Of a stretch of DNA of 64,000 nucleotides, positions 47,101-54,858 are shown in pieces. The translations under genes and the position numbers were made by a program. Under the pieces are notes generated by a model. The model did no database searches and had not been told where the DNA came from. It saw nothing but the letters and a program-made list of their open reading frames with translations. Positions within the stretch are counted from its first letter, which is position 1. Each line of letters starts with the position of its first letter. This DNA is from an uncultured Croceitalea sp. GTDB taxonomy: Bacteria; Bacteroidota; Bacteroidia; Flavobacteriales; Flavobacteriaceae. The stretch covers positions 496,001 to 560,000 of the forward strand of contig CANMOV010000003.1 of assembly GCA_947499565.1 (NCBI GenBank), written 5' to 3'.

Positions 47101-50100
47101 ATTTCTGGAAGCGGTATGTTTGGACCGGTTCCAAAATCTTCTAATAATAATGTGCTCCTAACGGGCGCCGAATTACTTATATAATCTACACTTATGGTGT
47201 GATTGCCAACAGCCACATCATTAAAAATATTGGATGTGTTAGGAGTATTAGGAGTTAGGGCTCCACCATTAACAGAGATGGAATAGGTATAATCAAAATC
47301 CGTACTGCTTGGGGTCACCGTAATTGTTCCTTCACCATCGCATTCATAGTCAACAGCTGCCGATAAAGTAGGAGGAGTCGGTTGAGGATCAACCGTTACG
47401 GTCATCTCAAAAGTACAATCATTATCATCTCTTATATATAAGGTGTGTGTCCCTTCTAATAAAAAACCTATGGCGCTTGCACTATAAGTTGTTCCACCAT
47501 TAAAGCTATATTCGTATGGAGCAGTACCCCCTTGCGCATTGGTGATTCTGACTTCGGCACCAGCAGTTGGGTTACATTCCACAAGAGCAGTAACTGCTGC
47601 AGAAGCGGAAAGAGTAAAAGGCTCGGTAATCGTATAAGTTTGTGCAATATCACAATTGTTAGCGTCTAGCACACGTATGTTATAACTTCCTGCTGCCTGA
47701 TTTACAAATGCATTTGTAGTTTCATAAGTTGTACCATTATCAATACTATACCTATATGGCGCTTCGCCACCAGAGGCAGTTATTGTAATTGTTGAGGTTG
47801 ATGAACCGCTACATAAAATATCAGTATTTGATACAGAAATTGCCAGAGGAGCATCTTGAGCTATGGTTAAATCAAAACTTGCTTCGCAATACCCGGCATT
47901 ACCCGAATTGTCTCTTACATATACATCATAATCCCCAGTTCCAGTAATAGTGATTGGATTAGTTGTACTAAAAGCTCCAGGGGTAGCACCATCAGCGACT
48001 ATAGCATAGACATAGTTTCCATCACCACCTGCTGCCGTTACGTTTACATCAGTTGTTGTAGCACAAGCTGTTATATTTGGCGCCGAAGCAATAACGCTTA
48101 GCTCTGGATTAATAGTAATCGTTGCAAAATCAGTACAATTATTTCCGTCACGAACATCAATTCTGTATGTTCCCGGGCCAAGACCGGAGAAAACATTTGG
48201 TGTGTCATAAGGACCGCTGTTTAGACTGTATTCAAAATTCCCATCACCTCCAGAAGTTACTGTTGCAGTTAAAGTTAATCCGGTAGCGTCATCATAACAG
48301 AAATCATTTGGCGCAATTGCAAGTACAGGTGGAAAAGCTTCGAATAATTCAAATGAGAATGGCTCAACGCAACCATTTACATCGGTTACAGTACCATTAT
48401 AAACACCATATTGCGTTAAGTTGTTAAAAGTTCCATTTGTATTGGTAGATACAGGCGTAGTGTCGGGATTGTTAAGTACATAAGTATAACTTCCCCATCC
48501 ACCTACTGCAGTAATTTGGGCACTACCATCAGTAGTACATGTTGGTTGGGTTTCAGCCTCTGTGATTGTAATGGCTGCTGGAGGTCCATTTATAGTAACT
48601 GTTGCGGTAGCTGTACAATTAGTATCGTTATCTGTAACATTTATGGTGTATGTTCCGTCATCAAGGTTGGTTAAATCTATTGTTCCGTTAGTCTCATTGG
48701 TTCCAGTGAAATTGGAAGGCCCTGTAACGGAATAGTCATATGAGGTATTAAAGTTTGCAATGGTAAAGCGAGCTTCACCATCTGTATCATCGAAACAAGT
48801 AATATTACTTACCAATTGTCCAACCACAGTTATTGGCGATACAGGGTTTATTGTAAAGCTTTCTTCATATATGCAACCTTTATCGTCGGTGACTCTAAAG
48901 GTGTAAGTGCCCGGTGAGAGAGCATCAAAATCTGCTGAATTTCCTGCGGTAGAAGTTGCGGCAATAGTAGATGGAGCAATTATTTCGAACACAAAAGGCA
49001 CATCTCCATTTACTACATTAGCTGTTACATCCGACACCAATGAAGGACAAACCGGATTTGTTGCTGTAAACGTTAAATCAGTTGGCGGGTTTAATGGCGC
49101 TATTATGATGTCTGGAGTAACAAAAATACAATCGTTAGCATCGCGGATTGAAATGTTATAAGTACCATCGGTTAGGTTGGCAAATACATCTGCTCCAGCA
49201 GAACCATCAAAATTAATCCCATCAATGCTGTACTCATATGGAGCTGTTCCTCCACTAGCAGTTTGCACTGTTATGATACCATCCTGTAAACAAGTATAAT
49301 CTTGAGTTATTGCAGCAGTTCCAGTAACTGCATCAGGCGGCCCACTAATAATAAAATCTTCGAAGTAATCACATTCTGAACCTCCTCTTCTCTGATTAAT
49401 TCTTACCGAGTAATCGCCTTGAGCTAAATTCCCAAAAAAACCAGAGTTATTCGTTGCAATTTCCACTCCAGTATCATCGATTAAATAATAGGTGACCTGG
49501 TACCCATTGCTATCTGTTAGGTTGATATTTATAGCACCATCATTTGCACCAAAACACGTTTCGTCAGTTGAATCTCTTGTATATTCTACAGCTGGAACCA
49601 AAATAATAGTTACCGTATTTGAGAAGGCATGACAGTTATTACGATCAACCACTACAAAAGTATAATCCCCCGGGATTAGAACATCAAAAATCACACTGGT
49701 TTGGTATTCGCTTGGCGGAATATCATTAACGTCTGGATAAGAGGTTATGGTTGTACCGCTTTCATCAACAAAAGACCAAATCGCATAAGTATGCGGAGTT
49801 TGTCCTCCGGTAGATTCCATCTGAATGTTACCTTCTCTACAAGATATGTGTTGTGAAACCCTTGCATTAAGATCTAAATCTGACAAATCATTTATGGTTA
49901 CTTGCTCTGTATAATTACAACCATCATCTGTACTAACCAGAATGTCATAGACACCATCGTTTAAATTTTCAAAAGTGTAGTTGTTATCATTTGAAGGTCC
50001 AAAAGTATCAACAGTTGTTCCTCCTTGCGAGATTTCATAATAGTATTGAGCTTCAACATTGAGTACTGAGATTGAAATTTCTCCTAAACCATTACAGTCT

Positions 50101-52688
50101 GTATCTCTTGTAACAACATCTACTTGGAAGTCTCTGTCTAAAATTCCAATATTGTCAAGAATAAATACACATCCGTCGGTAACACCTTGTTGGCGCATTT
50201 CTACTCTGTATGCACCATTTGTAGCTATTGAGAAACTTGGGCCATTATTGGCGCTATAAGGCACCAAAATATTGTCATTAGTAGCGTCTACTAATTGAAA
50301 TTCGTAATCCAATGGCATATTTGTTACCGTAATGTTTCCTGGAGTGGAACATATGATATCACTGCTATTAAACTGTGGATCCAGCGGGTTTTTAAAAATG
50401 TTAAAATAGAAACGGGTAAAACATCCATTTAGATAATTAATAACAACGCGATACTGTCCAGAATCAGAAGCAGTAAAATCACCGCCATTACCTACATTAT
50501 TCCAAGTACAGGTATTGTTTTTATTAGCACAATCATTAGTAGCAGCAGCACAACTGGCTTCGTCTAATTGTTCCCACTCAATACTTAAAGCATCAGGAAT
50601 ATTAATCTGAATTAGTTCGGTATCATTAAGACCACACAAAAATATTTCTGGTAATTCCTCTCCGTCATTTGGACAAACTACGATTTCACCTTCGACAGTG
50701 TTAGAAGTATCGTTTATTAAGCCAATAATAGGATTGGTTTGGGTTATACCAAACTGAGTTACGGTGATAATTTCTTGAAAACCTTTACAGGGGTCTGCAA
50801 TAATTTTATCTACGATATAGGTTCCAACTTCAGTTACTAAAAGCGTATCTGTATTTTCTCCAGGAATTAAGGTGTCACCAGCATCAATTAGACCATCACC
50901 ATTTTCATCTATATACCAGATATAATTGTCAAAATTATCCCCCGCATCTAACACCACACTATCTCCGCAAAGTTGTACGGTTCTCGAAAAATCGCAAGAT
51001 TCCAAATCATCCAATAAAAAGTTAGTTGCACCTGGAGTAACAAAGCCACAATCATCAAAATCATTAACACTTGGATCGTCCGTAATTACGGCGGAGTTAA
51101 TTTCACCCTGGTATGTTGAAAACGCAACATTTTCAATCTGATCTGTACAAGCGTCAATAAAATCAAAGCAATTTTCAGCTACTTGAACTCGCATTCGAAT
51201 GCTTGAGGCGGGATCATTTTCTTCTACAAGATTATCCGGAATAGTAAAAACAACCTCCCTTGTGGCTGGAGTATAGGTATAGGTGACTCCAGTGGGTAGG
51301 GTTAGATTTGTCTCGTCTAACGTAACATTTATGGGTAGTATATCTCTAATGGTATAGTTGACAGCATCGTCATTTCCAATATTTTGAAAAGAAAGGACAT
51401 AATCTAAAAACTGGCCTAAGTTTACACCTGCACCAGTAATATCATTGCCGGCAATATCTTCTACTCTTTTTTCTAGTACAATATTTGGTTCTATTACCTC
51501 AACGTTAAATGAATTAAAGAAGGGATAGTATTGATCTCCGTCTGTGGAAAATCGAAACGTTGCTGCCGTTTCGTTATTTGGAATAACAGAATTTGTAGGA
51601 TTGCTTAGTAGAAAAATATCCGTATCATACCCTAACGTATTAGTACTTGCTGGATTTCTATTTGTGGTTATAACACCATCTAGGGTAATATTACTATTAA
51701 AAAAATTATCGGTTGGATTAGCAGCATTTCCGACATCTGTAAAACCGGAATTACTTGCAGCTTCAATACTCAAACCATCTCCGGTAATTCTAAAATCTCC
51801 TTCTAAAGTTGCAGCGCCCAAATCTGCAATTACGGGGCCAACTGGGATTGTCTCGAACCCATTGTAATTAATATCTACAGTATTGGTTCCGTTTACTCTG
51901 GCAAACCCATCAAAAGTTGTAATAAATTTTCCTGTGAGCGTAGGATTTTCATATACTATAACAAGAGTCCAACCACCAGTAGTACCACCTCCAGGAGTTA
52001 ATCCTCCTGTTGTTGCTCTAATATTGGCAACAGTATAGTCACCAGTTGGGTCAGCCATTGCAGTTATCAGAGAAGTTACATCAGCATAACAAGCATAAGG
52101 ACTGTTTTGTTGTACAGACGCATCTGTGCTTGTGAATCCGTCAAAAAGCACTTCATCTGCAGTAATATCAACGTATACTCCGCCAGGAACCCTAAATTTT
52201 ACTTGATTAAAATCCGTTTGCCTTCCTGTGCCAACAGGAACAGTATTTGCCGTATATGAGCCCCCAATATATGAGCCATTGGCAGTAGCGCTAGGATAGG
52301 TAGCAGACCAGTATAAACCCGCATATCTAATGAGGTTACAATTTGCTTGTTCAAAAGCGAATGTAGACGTACTTGAACTAAATGTTGATGGGTCACTATC
52401 AACATCAATATACTGCATGTTTTTAAAATCATTATAATTATAAAAACCACTATTGTCATTGTTTGTTGACCCGTTATTATTGTTTCTTTGATTATTATAG
52501 GCATCATTTGGCCCCTCGCCAGCGGTACCACTATCCCTATTAAGAATGTTATTTCCTATAAATGTTAAATCACCACGCAAATTACTTTGGTAGCGAACTT
52601 CAAAATTATTGTATTCTTGACCATATGAAACATACCCTAGCAGGCCTATGCTCAACAATAGGACAAGTCGAATAATATAACTTTTCAT
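38196..52688 (-). CDS. sprB: SprB-type giant gliding adhesin
   Basis: This 4830-residue surface protein has a signal peptide (LVLLLSIGLLGYVSYGQ). A unique N-terminal region (about 25-390) is followed by a DUF11-like domain (about 400-510: VNLGQFLDYVLSFQNIGNDD). Then about 41 SprB repeats of some 90 residues (about 855-4690) follow, each with a Cys near the start, GGxxPYxY in the middle and a second Cys in a D-xx-(G/N/D)-C turn. A 200-residue non-repeat insertion sits at about 1840-2050. The C-terminus is a type IX gliding-motility domain (FFTPDGDGVRDGW ... GDYWYVIKL ... FTLYR). SprB moves along the cell surface and drives gliding. No frameshift was seen. Confidence 0.94.
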   Translation of the reverse strand: MKSYIIRLVLLLSIGLLGYVSYGQEYNNFEVRYQSNLRGDLTFIGNNILNRDSGTAGEGPNDAYNNQRNNNNGSTNNDNSGFYNYNDFKNMQYIDVDSDPSTFSSSTSTFAFEQANCNLIRYAGLYWSATYPSATANGSYIGGSYTANTVPVGTGRQTDFNQVKFRVPGGVYVDITADEVLFDGFTSTDASVQQNSPYACYADVTSLITAMADPTGDYTVANIRATTGGLTPGGGTTGGWTLVIVYENPTLTGKFITTFDGFARVNGTNTVDINYNGFETIPVGPVIADLGAATLEGDFRITGDGLSIEAASNSGFTDVGNAANPTDNFFNSNITLDGVITTNRNPASTNTLGYDTDIFLLSNPTNSVIPNNETAATFRFSTDGDQYYPFFNSFNVEVIEPNIVLEKRVEDIAGNDITGAGVNLGQFLDYVLSFQNIGNDDAVNYTIRDILPINVTLDETNLTLPTGVTYTYTPATREVVFTIPDNLVEENDPASSIRMRVQVAENCFDFIDACTDQIENVAFSTYQGEINSAVITDDPSVNDFDDCGFVTPGATNFLLDDLESCDFSRTVQLCGDSVVLDAGDNFDNYIWYIDENGDGLIDAGDTLIPGENTDTLLVTEVGTYIVDKIIADPCKGFQEIITVTQFGITQTNPIIGLINDTSNTVEGEIVVCPNDGEELPEIFLCGLNDTELIQINIPDALSIEWEQLDEASCAAATNDCANKNNTCTWNNVGNGGDFTASDSGQYRVVINYLNGCFTRFYFNIFKNPLDPQFNSSDIICSTPGNITVTNMPLDYEFQLVDATNDNILVPYSANNGPSFSIATNGAYRVEMRQQGVTDGCVFILDNIGILDRDFQVDVVTRDTDCNGLGEISISVLNVEAQYYYEISQGGTTVDTFGPSNDNNYTFENLNDGVYDILVSTDDGCNYTEQVTINDLSDLDLNARVSQHISCREGNIQMESTGGQTPHTYAIWSFVDESGTTITSYPDVNDIPPSEYQTSVIFDVLIPGDYTFVVVDRNNCHAFSNTVTIILVPAVEYTRDSTDETCFGANDGAININLTDSNGYQVTYYLIDDTGVEIATNNSGFFGNLAQGDYSVRINQRRGGSECDYFEDFIISGPPDAVTGTAAITQDYTCLQDGIITVQTASGGTAPYEYSIDGINFDGSAGADVFANLTDGTYNISIRDANDCIFVTPDIIIAPLNPPTDLTFTATNPVCPSLVSDVTANVVNGDVPFVFEIIAPSTIAATSTAGNSADFDALSPGTYTFRVTDDKGCIYEESFTINPVSPITVVGQLVSNITCFDDTDGEARFTIANFNTSYDYSVTGPSNFTGTNETNGTIDLTNLDDGTYTINVTDNDTNCTATATVTINGPPAAITITEAETQPTCTTDGSAQITAVGGWGSYTYVLNNPDTTPVSTNTNGTFNNLTQYGVYNGTVTDVNGCVEPFSFELFEAFPPVLAIAPNDFCYDDATGLTLTATVTSGGDGNFEYSLNSGPYDTPNVFSGLGPGTYRIDVRDGNNCTDFATITINPELSVIASAPNITACATTTDVNVTAAGGDGNYVYAIVADGATPGAFSTTNPITITGTGDYDVYVRDNSGNAGYCEASFDLTIAQDAPLAISVSNTDILCSGSSTSTITITASGGEAPYRYSIDNGTTYETTNAFVNQAAGSYNIRVLDANNCDIAQTYTITEPFTLSASAAVTALVECNPTAGAEVRITNAQGGTAPYEYSFNGGTTYSASAIGFLLEGTHTLYIRDDNDCTFEMTVTVDPQPTPPTLSAAVDYECDGEGTITVTPSSTDFDYTYSISVNGGALTPNTPNTSNIFNDVAVGNHTISVDYISNSAPVRSTLLLEDFGTGPNIPLPEIDTDYYCYDPQDGTASPCSPLDGRTTNSANSRINDLEYSVTSTIVAPFGTWVSPIDNSGDPNGRYLAINVGDPGVNTVVYTKEDIEIIPNRNVEISLDVINLVRQGSGLIRPNILVEIVDSSGNILDSGTTGLIDENTGNTDWRNFVIPPLDPGANTTVDIVIRTIGTGTNGNDVAIDNIQAFQTPEQCAGTATINVAVEDGRAFDAEITAFSNISCNAGTDGAITFEVENFDTDFQYQVNGGGFSALQTTSTINLTGLPFVGPTGEYVIDIRTTDNLGNTCSVQLTQIITQPTAVIASGSITSAVTCNDDAIITASATGGTPNYEYQLELNNGGLTEATYNIIAIERPFQNAVTFTGVPENALGESYVIRVRDSNGCIDVIDNAIVVDGPELVTFDAVPTACYTGSNNGTIEVTVTNGNGGYQFQINGGPWLAPTAAGPPDYIFNNLGAGTYNINVRDSFGCEGTATPITINPQLNITPSLQNNLTCIVDATIEVDATGGSGVYAYEWGTSATGPWNNTQFVGNIFTTSTPGDFYFRVTDNTAPTNCIDIAGPITVSPAPDPVITAITPTHVLCNGDSTGSLDVTINTAIGNPPYVIDVIEINGPTNYGTQTTGLPSGDYEVTITDANGCTSNPFPVTINQPDVIVYDIDLQPITCDSSTGTNPGSITVENVVGGTAEYTYYLTGNNGYSDTYLTTSGGEDYTFTILEFGIYEVDVVDANGCSVVTTNIIASPPDDLDIDVSAATASCAAGGTAEVTVTTAILGTNYEFGILDTFAVPYASTYFAPDTPGGPTHTFTGLTPGITYTFVVHDITTDCYYFEEAAAPINSPSNMTAVLDAVNNITCTGADDGNVTFTIENYDVGATQVDYEVFNAQSNGSITPTAITGTITVNPPTGPQTITNVGPFAPGIYYILLTERNGAFDACSISTVDFTIDESTNLLSVTTDSPTNDNCNVNAGVITAVGQFGTAPYEYQYLLDTDPTPAVSHTPPTAASAGWTSSATANVESGDYRVYIKDANDCIQFDDVTVLLDLSPEISLSIVDECVEEGNFQVTITLDQAGVSTTTPPSPPAETYLISINGGGFQTVTFTGGQYVVSNLSSGLGQTIAIRDLNGCGETEPLNIQVPLEFTVIQTVALDCEPGVLANAEIEINVTSGSGNYEYVIDGPGSVDVARTPLPTNPFTWTGASAAGSYAVTVFDLGTTPPNCFETITIDIPAAVLPDFTETNIDVTCNAGSDGSITLTQVDNGINPLTYTLTPMPVGAVLNGNTFENLPAGFYDVRGTGTNNCFTDIFNIEITEPSVITVPNPTIVEFGCTAGNNTNNASITVNDVAPFVQGGSGTYVTYEFIEEDDPNTVAVEAPNTVQSGANSTYIETDFAGGVYTINVYDDNGCVGATTATILPYDQLLTAVATFNNDLSCNPGADGSITVVITSTVNDTSRFEYSVDNGANYQASNIFTGLSAGTHNFLIRHIDTRCIITASETIASPDVLELDLVSTSNIICFGSATGSADFDLNDGAATTYTSPIDYILYQDVNNTPTDTTDDVTTIGSDTDGLFTINNLAAGTYFIEVTEANFPTCTYTQSFTIASPSAAITGDTDVTQITCATDPAFNDGIIEVVDVTGGWGGYQYYVSTTTNPDEFDSTNYIANPRFENLVAGTYEIWIIDQLGCPEQLPDVVLANPTPIVADLQINNYNCINLEGEIEVVGIPVINPVTGGQGSNYTYQLVRNGTNVGSPQNTTIFSGLGAGSYEVYILDQWGCDATVGPVVLTDAMTATASVIKPIDCTIDPGGHITITVTGGSSNLDYTVTYPDLTTTVSQNNGVFTNLTQPGEYVFIITDLDTATPCVFEVRQTLDDKVDPVLLDATIENVSCFNGSDGSITAVLDAATATNPDYTYELYRTSDLVTPTRIAQASPLFENLDADSYQVRVISSRGCEDTKIETVTEPTALLIDATASAFTCAANNTVNTATITVAILDGATTPGTPSGTSPYLYSIDNVNFQTSNTFEIVDNGTDQTITVFVTDGESCPATDTVTITALNTFTAAVAIDNAISCANPEQVTITVTETGTPGDVYTFELLPIPNTNGVMTSNTNTTAVFELSAVGSYTFRVTNATTGCYVDTTTYEIAPYDLIDVIATATAPVSCFGTATGALEINIVGYTGNYDYQVFDTSNNPVGGVVSTDTNINPRPITNVPGGNYYVRVTETDVPLCLEDSNTITIVSPTAPLSTAVSAEAPATCDNNQGEILVVPTGGYAPYDITLTNTTTGQVYSEMDVTSFAFTDLSAGSFTIEVLDNGVVPCIDNETETIVPAVPITADITATPTALVCYGDTNAIVTAINVLNGSGEYQYQLNEYDATGTTIAFTSGSQTNPSFENLGAGIYSITVSDGWNCDVETVQVTITEPTDVMASLIQLTQMTCTNNAQIQLSASGGTGPYEYSTDGSVYTIMSGSNTHTFSVTDGVYQYFVRDAFGCEAMISNQITVDPVPPLTITIDDSAAFINCTGEASATIIANVTGGLGNYSYELYTDAALTNLVGGPQNSDTFSGLLAGSYYVRVTSQDCEATSTETLIVDPAPLQIDTEEFTDVTCSGLNDGTITVEVSGGTGDIQYAITPNLNQFDTVNTFDGLAPGIYDVVAQDRNGCFIPFQFTINEPQPLDISTVSVMNEICEGDEDGSIEVVISGGTAPYSTAFDSSADADFIQDQTLFTDLAAGTYVIFVRDAQGCEENIIVEIESGVNLNAVVTPIYECSGDTPDNYINVVLEDPSVGANVLYGLDNNPMQLAPDFANMTPGMHTLTIAHANGCVNSIDFEIQNFEPLTLILEQNNINEITAVAGGGLEDYTFYFDDVDNGNDNTYIINRTDTYTVRVVDQNGCEMVAQIEMEFIDIEIPNFFTPDGDGVRDGWVPDNLEAFPNILTIIFDRYGRELYRMEINDAPWNGVYQGHNLPTGDYWYVIKLKGENDDREFVGHFTLYR

Positions 52689-54851
52689 TTAAGAGAGAGA
52701 GTTTGGTTTTACGCGCATTATCCACATCTTGTCATCGTAGGCGCTATTTAGTTTGTTGTAATAAGAAATAAGTGCATTGCTCCAAGTCTCATGCTTTTTT
52801 AAATACACATATTTGTAATTGTTCTCTGGATTTACAAAGTACCCAGCATTTAAACCCTGAGAATTCATTTGCTTTACAAATCGTTTAGCATTAGAAGTAT
52901 TTGCAAATACATTTGCTATAATGTAATATCCACTTCCCACGCCATTTAAACGGTAGGTTTTGGCAGAAACACCACTTGGGTTTTGGTTGTTATTTTCAAC
53001 TATGTTTTTCTGTAATGTGTTAGAGCCATAACGCGAATCGTTACTGGCTATGTCCGAATTATAGGAATCGGTTCCTTTAACCTTCATTACCCACATATCA
53101 TTGTTGTAGGTTCCATCCATTTTTGAAGCATATGCATTCATAGCTTCTTGCTTGCTGCTAAATTTCTTTAGATAAACATACTTACGTCCGTTACGAGGGT
53201 TTTCTATATAATCTGCATCTACACCTTGTGACTCTAAATCATTAATAAAGGTGTTCATGTATTTTTTGCCATTGTAAACATTAGCAACGATATAATAGCC
53301 GCTTTCAACATCTGGAATATTAAATGACTTTAACCCTCTACTGATTTTTTTGGATGGACTAATAGTCTTTGGTCTATAGATTTTGTCTTTGGCAACACCA
53401 CTTGAATTTGTTGTGTTTGAAGCAGCTATGGATTTTTTTGTTTTATTATTCTTTAATGAGATAATGTCTTTAGGAGCTTCTGTTTCCGCAGTTTCTCTAG
53501 TAGCTAAGCTTACTGTCTTTTTAGGACTTGTTAATGAGATTACATCTTTTGTAGAAGCAGAACTTGTTATTCCTTGATTAGAGATTGGGGCGTTAGAAGT
53601 TGAATTGTTTGCAACTTTATAACTATCGGTATTTTCAAAATAAGCTTTGCGAGCCTGGTCTTTAAGGTTGGGGTTGTCATTGGTCTCTCTTTGGACCAAA
53701 CGCATAACCATATTAAACCTCCGCTCTAAATCTGACTCTCTTCCTCTTTCAATTGAATCTTGACGAAGTAATAATTCATCCAATATGGCATCATTCTCTG
53801 CTAGTTTCTTTTGTAAATCAGCAATTAAGGCATCTTTTTCGGTAAGTGATATTTCTTCTACCTCTGGGTCTTCATTTAAGACAAGGTCTTCATTATCTTT
53901 TTCTAACATAACCCGATCTTCTGTTAGATTAGGTGTAAAGGAATATGCTAATGAAATCTCATGCGTAGCTCCAAAGTTTTGGGCCTCTTCACTTATTCCT
54001 TTTTCGATAGTATAACCTAAAGAAATGTTCTTGGTAAGGTTAAAACCTATCCCCGCAGCGGCACCATAAAAATCATCGTAACCAGCTTGTAACCAACCTA
54101 GTTTAGGAAGGTCTAAGATTAAATTACCACCAAGAGTATATCCTTCTTCCCCAACTCTTTTAACCCTTGCTAATGGCATTAAGCGGCCACTTTCAAAAAT
54201 CCCTTCCCCATTTTTAAACTGATGGGTATATTGTAAATGTCCGGAATATGTTTTTTCGTTGAACGCAGTATTTGATTCACTAGTTTTAAGGTTGTAATCA
54301 AATAGGTTTTCAGCGAATACACCAAAATCAAATTGGCCATAGGAAATATTAAATCCTGGTTGAAAGGAAATTAACGAACTATCGTCCAAGCTATTTAGCA
54401 AAGCATCATTTGGGTCTAAAGTATTTGCTCTTCCTTCATCAAAACCACTAGTATAGTACGAGAAGTTTGCACCAAAAGTGAAATTGCTTTTTTCACTTAG
54501 TTTAATACCATAAGCGTAGTTGGCTAGCAAACCTAGATTGCTAAAAAGACCTTCGCGTTGTGTGTATAAACTTAAGCCAAGACCACTTCTGTCCCCTATT
54601 CTACCACTGTAACTTAAGTAGTAGGTTTGATTGTTATCATCAAAAGATACCGACTGGTTTCTATGAAAAAGATTTATATAAGACTTATCTTCTCTTACTG
54701 TTGAAAATGTTGGATTTATTAAAAACCTATTGAATTTTATCAAGTTCTGTGAAGGAGCTTCATAACTCAGAAAAGGATTTTCCTCTTGAGCATAAGTTCC
54801 CGAACACAAAAGTGTAATTAGGAGAATAATAAGCAATTTAATCTTTCTCAT
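52689..54851 (-). CDS. sprD: SprD-like PorP/SprF barrel with coiled coil and two SPOR-like domains
   Basis: This 720-residue envelope protein starts with a signal peptide (LIILLITLLCSGTYAQ). A PorP/SprF-like barrel occupies about 25-320 (FNRFLINPTFSTVRED, GDRSGLGLSLYTQREG). A charged coiled coil lies at about 335-400 (ADLQKKLAENDAILDELLL), then a low-complexity linker. Two homologous SPOR-like modules end the protein (about 507-590 and 632-718), both with SGYYIxANV, a KYVYLKK strand and a final MWxMxVK. SPOR domains bind denuded peptidoglycan, so this protein could tie an outer-membrane secretion partner to the wall. It is placed exactly like SprD of F. johnsoniae. It ends immediately before the adhesin start, with zero spacing. 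Confidence 0.82.
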   Translation of the reverse strand: MRKIKLLIILLITLLCSGTYAQEENPFLSYEAPSQNLIKFNRFLINPTFSTVREDKSYINLFHRNQSVSFDDNNQTYYLSYSGRIGDRSGLGLSLYTQREGLFSNLGLLANYAYGIKLSEKSNFTFGANFSYYTSGFDEGRANTLDPNDALLNSLDDSSLISFQPGFNISYGQFDFGVFAENLFDYNLKTSESNTAFNEKTYSGHLQYTHQFKNGEGIFESGRLMPLARVKRVGEEGYTLGGNLILDLPKLGWLQAGYDDFYGAAAGIGFNLTKNISLGYTIEKGISEEAQNFGATHEISLAYSFTPNLTEDRVMLEKDNEDLVLNEDPEVEEISLTEKDALIADLQKKLAENDAILDELLLRQDSIERGRESDLERRFNMVMRLVQRETNDNPNLKDQARKAYFENTDSYKVANNSTSNAPISNQGITSSASTKDVISLTSPKKTVSLATRETAETEAPKDIISLKNNKTKKSIAASNTTNSSGVAKDKIYRPKTISPSKKISRGLKSFNIPDVESGYYIVANVYNGKKYMNTFINDLESQGVDADYIENPRNGRKYVYLKKFSSKQEAMNAYASKMDGTYNNDMWVMKVKGTDSYNSDIASNDSRYGSNTLQKNIVENNNQNPSGVSAKTYRLNGVGSGYYIIANVFANTSNAKRFVKQMNSQGLNAGYFVNPENNYKYVYLKKHETWSNALISYYNKLNSAYDDKMWIMRVKPNSLS

Positions 54852-54858
54852 GATGAGG

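Noticed and set aside
38200-52600. Many open reading frames on the plus strand opposite the giant adhesin gene
   Set aside because: They are antisense to an intact 4830-codon gene with clear repeats, and their products are low-complexity and lack any domain.
38196-52688. CRISPR array or simple tandem DNA repeats in the periodic region
   Set aside because: The periodicity is of about 90 codons with strongly diverged DNA; it reflects protein repeats, not short direct repeats with spacers.
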